Positions 6,758 to 10,946 of a stretch of 10,946 nucleotides of DNA are shown here, one piece after another. The DNA lies in the NCBI GenBank assembly GCA_964473155.1, contig CAYYNT010000096.1, positions 1-10,946 on the forward strand, in the 5' to 3' direction. Below the pieces are notes generated by a model, which was given only the letters and a program-made list of their open reading frames with translations, did no database searches and was not told the origin of the DNA. A program made the translations under genes and the position numbers. The DNA comes from JAJFUG01 sp964473155 (GTDB taxonomy: Bacteria > Gemmatimonadota > Glassbacteria > GWA2-58-10). Numbering within the stretch: position 1 is the stretch's first letter; the number at the start of each line of letters is the position of its first letter.

Positions 6758-7147
6758 TTACTGACGGGGAAGACGGTTTGTGAGGTAAAGACTTATATTT
6801 TCGTGCTCCCGCGGTCCGAGAAGGCCGCGGCTTTTATTTTGCATGACGTTCAGCACTGAATCGACCTCTCCGGCGAGCAGGCCGCTTTTCAGCACGAAAG
6901 TCACGCTGTGGCAGATCGAGCATTTCTGCTGCAGCAAACGGTCTCCGGCGGACAGATCTTGCTCCCGGCGCAACTCGGGATTGCCTGCAAGGGTCAGACT
7001 GTCGGCGCCGCCTGTGGAGGCCATACCGGCTGGCAACACAAATGCCACGCTCTGCTGGAGAATATTCAACTCCAGTTCATGCTGGGGAGCCACGCCTATC
7101 AGAAGCAGGACAAGCGCCGCCGCAGTTGTCAACTTGACTGTTTTCAT
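6758..7147 (-). CDS. Small exported monohaem c-type cytochrome
   Basis: A 129-aa periplasmic electron carrier. An N-terminal signal (MKTVKLTTAAALVLLLIGVAPQ, with the hydrophobic core at about 6-20) precedes a variable linker and a C-terminal haem domain with CSICHS (haem-binding Cys76, Cys79 and His80). A MQNKSRG segment with Met102 as the likely axial ligand and a final helix (EHENISLYLTNRL) follow, as in small class-I cytochromes. No other haem motif is present. The start is uncertain: ATG at 7147 gives a typical signal peptide but only a weak SD (GGACGG directly upstream). ATG at 7219 would add a long basic N-region. The in-frame ATG at 7264 is excluded because it lies inside the promoter. 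It converges on rseC, with 32 bp between stop codons. The electron partner is unknown. Confidence 0.82.
   Translation of the reverse strand: MKTVKLTTAAALVLLLIGVAPQHELELNILQQSVAFVLPAGMASTGGADSLTLAGNPELRREQDLSAGDRLLQQKCSICHSVTFVLKSGLLAGEVDSVLNVMQNKSRGLLGPREHENISLYLTNRLPRQ
6809..6840 (+). terminator. Intrinsic terminator of the metE operon
   Basis: CCGCGGTC - CGAGAA - GGCCGCGG forms an 8-bp GC-rich stem with one G-T wobble and a 6-nt loop, followed by CTTTTATTTT. It lies 84 nt past the rseC stop. The same DNA encodes NKSRGLLGPRE of the convergent cytochrome gene on the minus strand. Confidence 0.75.
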
Positions 7148-7175
7148 CCGTCCGGGACCGTCGGCAGACAAAGAT

Positions 7176-7198
7176 CCCCGGATTGGACGCTTCCGGGG
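7176..7198 (-). promoter_or_regulatory. Hairpin in the cytochrome gene leader
   Basis: CCCCGGA and TCCGGGG pair across a 9-nt loop (7-bp stem) between the promoter and the ATG at 7147. No T-run follows, so it is not a terminator. It may be a stabilising or regulatory leader structure, or coding DNA if the ATG at 7219 is the true start. Confidence 0.35.
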
Positions 7199-7247
7199 GG
7201 GCCGGTGCAATGCGTTCATCACACGCAAAGTGAAAGATTCAAAAACA

Positions 7248-7276
7248 ATTGTATCCGTAGTCATTTATGTTGTCAA
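7248..7276 (-). promoter_or_regulatory. Sigma-70-type promoter of the cytochrome c gene
   Basis: On the minus strand TTGACA (7276-7271), a 17-bp spacer and TACAAT (7253-7248) give a near-consensus promoter. The expected transcript start is around 7241, leaving a leader of roughly 95 nt to the ATG at 7147. In the remaining part of the 273-bp divergent gap (7148-7420) I see no convincing plus-strand promoter. Confidence 0.8.
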
Positions 7277-7420
7277 GACCTTCTTTCAGACACAAAAAAT
7301 ATGTTTCCCCGGCCGGATTGAGGAATTAAATTTGCCCAGTCCGGCGGTCTTTTGAAAAGAATTACGGTTGATCGCCGGTATGCATTGACAACCCCGGATA
7401 AGGTAAAAGAGCGGGAACGG

Positions 7421-8437
7421 ATGAATACTCGCCGTGAAAAAAAATATTCTGGCTTATCTGCTCTTCTCGGCGGCATGGTGATGCTCTGTCTTGCCGCGGC
7501 GCAGCTTCCCGCGCAGAGCAAGTACGCGGGCGAATCGTTCAGCGTGGGTGTGGGGGCGCGAGGACTGGGGATGGGAAGCGCTTATCATACCCTGGCCGCC
7601 GGGGCCGAGGCGCTGTACTGGAACCCGGCCGGGCTGGCCCGCACTGAGGGCGCGCGGCTCAACAGCGCGGTATTCATGCACAGCGAGCGTTTCGGCGGGG
7701 ATGTCAGCTACAACTATCTGGGCTGGTCGCGCGCTCTGGCTCGCGGCGGCCCGCGGACGGCGTTCGGTTTCGGGCTGATCCACCTGGGCGTGGGCGGCAT
7801 CCCGATCACCCGTCTGCCTGACCCGTCACAGGAGCCGGGGCCGGACAACCGTCCCTACATAGAGAGTTACAGTTCGAAAAACGATTTCGCTTTTCTGGCC
7901 GGGGCCGGGCGGCGTATCGATGAAAAAACCTGGCTGGGCGCGAATGTCAAGCTTCTGCACGAGCGGCAGTATGGGGCCACGGCCACGGGGTTTGGTTTTG
8001 ACCTGGGGCTGATACGATCGGTGCGCTGGAAACTTCCTCTGCTGGTCAGTCTTTCAGCGCGCGATGTGACCACCAGTTTCCTTGCCTGGTCCACCGGCAA
8101 GCGAGAGTACATAAAGCCCTGGATTTCGGCCGGGGCGGCCCTGGCCGAGGGTTTGAAAGCGCCGGGCGGGAAAATAAATGCGGCAGTGGAGGTTTCCGTG
8201 CCGGTTGAGCGCCGCAAAGCCAACTACCGCAGCACGGAGGCGTACCTGATGAGCCTTCTGCACCTTGGCGCTGAGTACGAGATTTACCGGCGATTGGCTC
8301 TGCGCGCCGGGCTGGACGAGCGCAATCCCTCTTTCGGCGCGGGCCTCGCTGTGCGTTCCCTCAGCCTGGATTACGCCTGGATCGGCCACCGCGACCTGGC
8401 CCAGACTCAGCGCGTTTCGATCAGCTACGCGTTCTGA
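7421..8437 (+). CDS. PorV/PorQ-family outer-membrane beta-barrel protein
   Basis: A 338-aa outer-membrane protein. After a signal peptide (basic MNTRREKK, hydrophobic core about 14-27, likely cleavage near AQS-KYAGE) comes the family signature GVGARGLGMGSAYHTLAAGAEALYWNPAGLAR (43-74), shared by PorV/PorQ and FadL-like 'GMG...NPAGLA' proteins. Alternating strands fill the rest, and the chain ends VSISYAF with the terminal Phe expected for BAM-inserted barrels. PorV of Bacteroidetes is a type IX secretion component, but related paralogues are widespread in FCB phyla without T9SS, and no T9SS gene is in view; I therefore keep the call at family level. ATG at 7421 fits the signal peptide; TTG at 7352 is open in frame but would spoil it. 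The upstream GGGAACGG is a weak ribosome site. It ends 13 bp from the stop of the convergent PilX-like gene. Confidence 0.88.
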   Translation: MNTRREKKYSGLSALLGGMVMLCLAAAQLPAQSKYAGESFSVGVGARGLGMGSAYHTLAAGAEALYWNPAGLARTEGARLNSAVFMHSERFGGDVSYNYLGWSRALARGGPRTAFGFGLIHLGVGGIPITRLPDPSQEPGPDNRPYIESYSSKNDFAFLAGAGRRIDEKTWLGANVKLLHERQYGATATGFGFDLGLIRSVRWKLPLLVSLSARDVTTSFLAWSTGKREYIKPWISAGAALAEGLKAPGGKINAAVEVSVPVERRKANYRSTEAYLMSLLHLGAEYEIYRRLALRAGLDERNPSFGAGLAVRSLSLDYAWIGHRDLAQTQRVSISYAF

Positions 8438-8450
8438 ACGGAATGGCGCT

Positions 8451-10139
8451 CTATTCGAAAAATTCCTGCCGGAAAGCGATTCTCAGCACCGTTCCCACCG
8501 AGGGCGTGCCGGGGGGCAGCTTGTTGAAATCCAGGAAATTCAGGTCAAACGCCCAGTTACGCGTGGGCGCGTTATAGATCGGGTTGCCGTAAATCCAGGC
8601 CCCCACGGCGTTCTGGCTCTGGTAGAGGTTTACAAAAGAGCCGGTGATGTTGCAGTTCGCGCTGTTCCAGTTCTCCAGCAGCCGCGGGAAATTTTCCAGG
8701 CCGCCGTTGTACTGGGAGACGTTCTGCGTGTCGCCGCTCAGGATCGCCACGTTGTAGGTTGTCGCGCTGCCAGCATTGGGAGAGGCGTTCGTGTTTTGGT
8801 TGGCGGCGTTGGTCCAGGAGCCGGACAGCATGTAGACAGCATCCGCAATGACCGCCGAGGGCCGCCAGACCCCTGTGTTGTAATTACCCTGGATGTAGAT
8901 TGAGTTGTCCGAGGCCACGGTCATGGGGGCAGGGAGGGTTGCAGCGTTGTAAAGCTGCACGCCCTTGTGGCGTCCGGACTGCTCATCGATAGAAACGTAA
9001 ACCACTCCTGCGCCGATGTCTGCGGCGGTCAGTTTGGAAACGTCAATACAAACAAGATCAGTCCACTGCTGCTCGCGATCGTCGTAAAAGGCATCATAAG
9101 CGGTTGTAACGGCTGTGGGGTCCGCCAGGACCTTGCCCGCGCCGTTTTTATTCAGCAGTGTGACAGTGCCGAGCGAAGAATTGGCGTAAATTCTGAGATC
9201 GGCTTTCCAATCCAGCTTTTCACTTTGTAACGCTACACCGTCCGCTCCATCCCTGCGTTTAATAATCTGGATCGGGGGTATTGTCCGCGGTATCGGCATG
9301 CCCAGCGGGGTGACATTGTGCGCCCGAGTGCGCAGCCGTCCCTGGAAGTCCGTGGTCGTGCGCGTCACCCAGCCGGCGTCGTCGCCCGAATAGTTCTGGC
9401 TGTCGTAGGTCAGGGCCAGCAGCGTCAGGTCAGGGCGCTCGATGGAGATTGTTCCGCTGAATGTTTCGTGGTTCCAGATGCGGAAACGGTACAGGTCTCC
9501 GGCGGCGGTGATATTGCGATGGAAAGTGCTGGTGGCGCTGGTGCCCAGGAACAGCGAGGAGTTGGTGTGCACCCGTCCGATGAAATCCATCGCCGCGCCG
9601 TTGTGTATTTCCAGGCTGTCATCGTAAAACACGCCGAACTGGAATATCGGTATCTGGAGGCCTTCCACCTGCACCACGATCGAGTAGCGGCTGGCGCCCG
9701 GCCCGACAACGCGCGAGGTGATAGTAATCGGCTGGTTCAGGCTGACCATCCCCATGAACGGTCCGCTGTCCACGGTGTCAACGCGGGCGGAGGCGGAGCG
9801 GGCGACAGTGAACTGCTCGAAGGTGAAATTGTCGACCGTGGGCGGAGTGATCGTTGCCAGCTCGGCGTCAGTCACCGTTCCCTGCCCGTCCAGCAGGCTC
9901 TGGATATCGGAGAGGGCTTTTTCGACTCCCGCCTCGGCGGCGTAGAAGGCACGGCTGTTCTGGTAGTAGTTGCCGGCCAGTTGCATATCGATGGAGCTGA
10001 TCACCACGGCGCCCAGGGCCAGCATGGTCAACGCGGTCAAAAGGAGCATCATGGTGACCAGGGCCACGCCCCGCTGCTCGGCCAGCAGACAGGGCCGGCT
10101 GTTTCCAGGCAATGGAGCGGGTGTTTTCCGGCGGATCAT
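8451..10139 (-). CDS. Large PilX-like type IV pilus minor pilin
   Basis: A 562-aa protein with a PilX-type N-terminus: a short basic leader, EQRGVALVTM followed by a membrane helix (about 24-50), then the hallmark MQLAGNYYQNSRAFYAAEAG (52-71). Family PilX is usually under 250 aa; this one carries about 490 further residues of beta-rich, Asn/Thr/Ser-rich exodomain. That includes FGVFYDDSLEIHNGAAMDFIG (168-188) leading into GRVHTN, and SIYIQGNYNTG with PSAVIADAVYMLSG (413-440), motifs common in the long PilX/DUF4900-like proteins of environmental bacteria (recalled, not searched). Minor pilins prime and cap the pilus at the inner membrane and tip; the exodomain could mediate adhesion, which is inference. 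ATG at 10139 has AGGAGG 4 nt upstream, overlapping the stop of the PilW-like gene, so the two are co-translated. Two Cys (364, 496) could form a disulphide. Confidence 0.87.
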   Translation of the reverse strand: MIRRKTPAPLPGNSRPCLLAEQRGVALVTMMLLLTALTMLALGAVVISSIDMQLAGNYYQNSRAFYAAEAGVEKALSDIQSLLDGQGTVTDAELATITPPTVDNFTFEQFTVARSASARVDTVDSGPFMGMVSLNQPITITSRVVGPGASRYSIVVQVEGLQIPIFQFGVFYDDSLEIHNGAAMDFIGRVHTNSSLFLGTSATSTFHRNITAAGDLYRFRIWNHETFSGTISIERPDLTLLALTYDSQNYSGDDAGWVTRTTTDFQGRLRTRAHNVTPLGMPIPRTIPPIQIIKRRDGADGVALQSEKLDWKADLRIYANSSLGTVTLLNKNGAGKVLADPTAVTTAYDAFYDDREQQWTDLVCIDVSKLTAADIGAGVVYVSIDEQSGRHKGVQLYNAATLPAPMTVASDNSIYIQGNYNTGVWRPSAVIADAVYMLSGSWTNAANQNTNASPNAGSATTYNVAILSGDTQNVSQYNGGLENFPRLLENWNSANCNITGSFVNLYQSQNAVGAWIYGNPIYNAPTRNWAFDLNFLDFNKLPPGTPSVGTVLRIAFRQEFFE

Positions 10140-10143
10140 GACG

Positions 10144-10149
10144 CCTCCT
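10144..10149 (-). promoter_or_regulatory. Ribosome binding site of the PilX-like gene overlapping the upstream stop
   Basis: AGGAGG on the minus strand overlaps the TAG stop (10150-10148) of the PilW-like gene and lies 4 nt from the ATG at 10139. The short spacing suggests translational coupling. Confidence 0.75.
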
Positions 10150-10946
10150 AATAGATGATGTTGCGCGGAGCGATCATGGTGGCGAACTCCTGGCGCCAGT
10201 AGTGGTCCCCCTCCTGGTAGCGCGAATCTGCGCGCGAGCTGCGCGCGGAGATTCGGACCTTTATCGCCCGCAGGTCCATCGAGTCGTTGCTGTTGTCCCC
10301 GTCGGAGTCATTGGCCACCGCCGCCGTGTCGCCGTCCTCGAAAACAATTGTGGCCTGGAGGTTTTCGATATCTTCCGTGATAGTCCCCAGGCTGGTACTG
10401 CCGCGGAACTTCACCAGCTTCGGATGCGCCGTGTCCGTGCGATCCACGGTGATCGAGCGGATTGTCACTCTCGTTATTATCGCAGTCGCCGGATCATAGG
10501 CCTTTGCCAGGCCTGCGGGAGTGTTGACTCCACGCGGCGGCACGAACACCACTGTTTTTGACGGGACATTTATGCTGGTGACCTCGATGATGTTGAAATC
10601 CACTTCATCGAAGATGATAAGCTGGTCACCCACCACGAGATCTCCCACGTCCGAATCATCCGACAGTTTCATGCTGTTGGCGCTGGCGTTGGGTTTCGGG
10701 CTGGTGGCGAAACGAAGGTGGATTGAAGTCTGGGGAACGTACAGAAATGTGATAGTGTCCGGGTTCGATCCGGAGCCGTTGCGCACCTGCACAGAGGCAA
10801 AAAGTCCGGGCAGTCCGGAGCCTGCGTTCATCGCCTCACGCTCGATCTCATCCAGCGCGATCCGCCCGTTCAGGTTCATGTCCTGCTTCAGGCTTTCGCT
10901 GGTGTAGGAACGGTTCTGGTTTATCAGCAGGTTGATGAAAGCCCCT
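10148..10946 (-). CDS. PilW-like type IV pilus minor pilin, C-terminal part (5' end outside the window)
   Basis: About 265 residues are visible; the frame stays open to the right edge and continues upstream. The first visible residues (AFINLLINQNRSYTSESLKQDM) look like the end of a prepilin N-terminal helix, followed by NLNGRIALDEIEREAMNAGSGL. That is the pattern of PilW-type minor pilins just after the hydrophobic helix. The prepilin peptidase site itself must lie just outside. The body is beta-rich, with an Asp-rich loop (EDGDTAAVANDSDGDNSNDS) that could bind Ca2+ or be a simple spacer, then LRAIKVRISARS and a C-terminal YWRQEFATMIAPRNIIY. ATG at 10879 is an internal Met, not the start. It is the immediate upstream partner of the PilX-like gene (8-nt gap), matching the PilW-PilX order of minor-pilin operons. 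Family call rests on helix context and synteny. Confidence 0.8.
   Translation of the reverse strand, partial: GAFINLLINQNRSYTSESLKQDMNLNGRIALDEIEREAMNAGSGLPGLFASVQVRNGSGSNPDTITFLYVPQTSIHLRFATSPKPNASANSMKLSDDSDVGDLVVGDQLIIFDEVDFNIIEVTSINVPSKTVVFVPPRGVNTPAGLAKAYDPATAIITRVTIRSITVDRTDTAHPKLVKFRGSTSLGTITEDIENLQATIVFEDGDTAAVANDSDGDNSNDSMDLRAIKVRISARSSRADSRYQEGDHYWRQEFATMIAPRNIIY

Noticed and set aside
6722..6859. 45-codon frame starting GTG that overlaps the rseC stop
   Set aside because: The overlap looks like coupling, but the frame runs straight through the terminator hairpin and into antisense of the cytochrome haem domain, and it has no ribosome site.
8265..10158. Plus-strand open frames of 60-280 codons over the pilin genes
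   Set aside because: They are antisense to two minus-strand genes with recognisable prepilin-type features and ribosome sites.

Overview
No rRNA or taxonomic marker is present, so the source can only be narrowed. The window is GC-rich and uses Shine-Dalgarno starts. It carries an outer-membrane protein of the PorV/PorQ type (frequent in the FCB superphylum), an RseC-family membrane protein, and a PilW/PilX-type minor pilin pair. Together these suggest a Gram-negative, probably uncultivated member of the FCB group or a neighbouring phylum. That placement is inference. Two near-consensus sigma-70 promoters (TTGACA, 17-bp spacer, TATTAT or TACAAT) show ordinary housekeeping transcription.

Layout, left to right. 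(1) 1-547, minus strand: N-terminal part of a MoxR-family AAA+ ATPase with a TTG start, cut by the window edge. (2) 548-1690: no gene. This stretch holds a composite inverted element (624-734) and a tandem array of five units of about 192 bp (709-1662). Every unit is built from hairpin-forming dyads. (3) 1691-2926, minus strand: an aldo/keto reductase with an export-type N-terminus and a C-terminal double 4Fe-4S domain, with its own promoter at 2975-3003. (4) 3227-3385, plus strand: a 52-aa single-span membrane protein. (5) 3532-6725, plus strand: metE (cobalamin-independent methionine synthase), an unrecognised 172-aa protein, and an RseC-family protein. These three probably form one operon, ending at an intrinsic terminator at 6809-6840. 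(6) 6758-7147, minus strand: a small exported monohaem c-type cytochrome with a strong promoter at 7248-7276. The terminator of the convergent metE operon lies inside its 3' coding end. (7) 7421-8437, plus strand: the PorV/PorQ-family outer-membrane protein. (8) 8451-10946, minus strand: a large PilX-like minor pilin preceded by the C-terminal part of a PilW-like minor pilin, translationally close. This is the tail of a type IV pilus minor-pilin operon that begins outside the window.

Functionally the window mixes core metabolism (methionine synthesis), redox proteins (AKR-ferredoxin fusion, cytochrome c, RseC) and envelope or surface functions (PorV-type barrel, minor pilins, MoxR chaperone ATPase). 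I see no defence system, CRISPR array, insertion sequence, tRNA or rRNA. The least ordinary feature is the hairpin-dense tandem array at 709-1662. Its stems carry compensatory changes between units, but I cannot assign it a function, and I do not claim that a new system is present.
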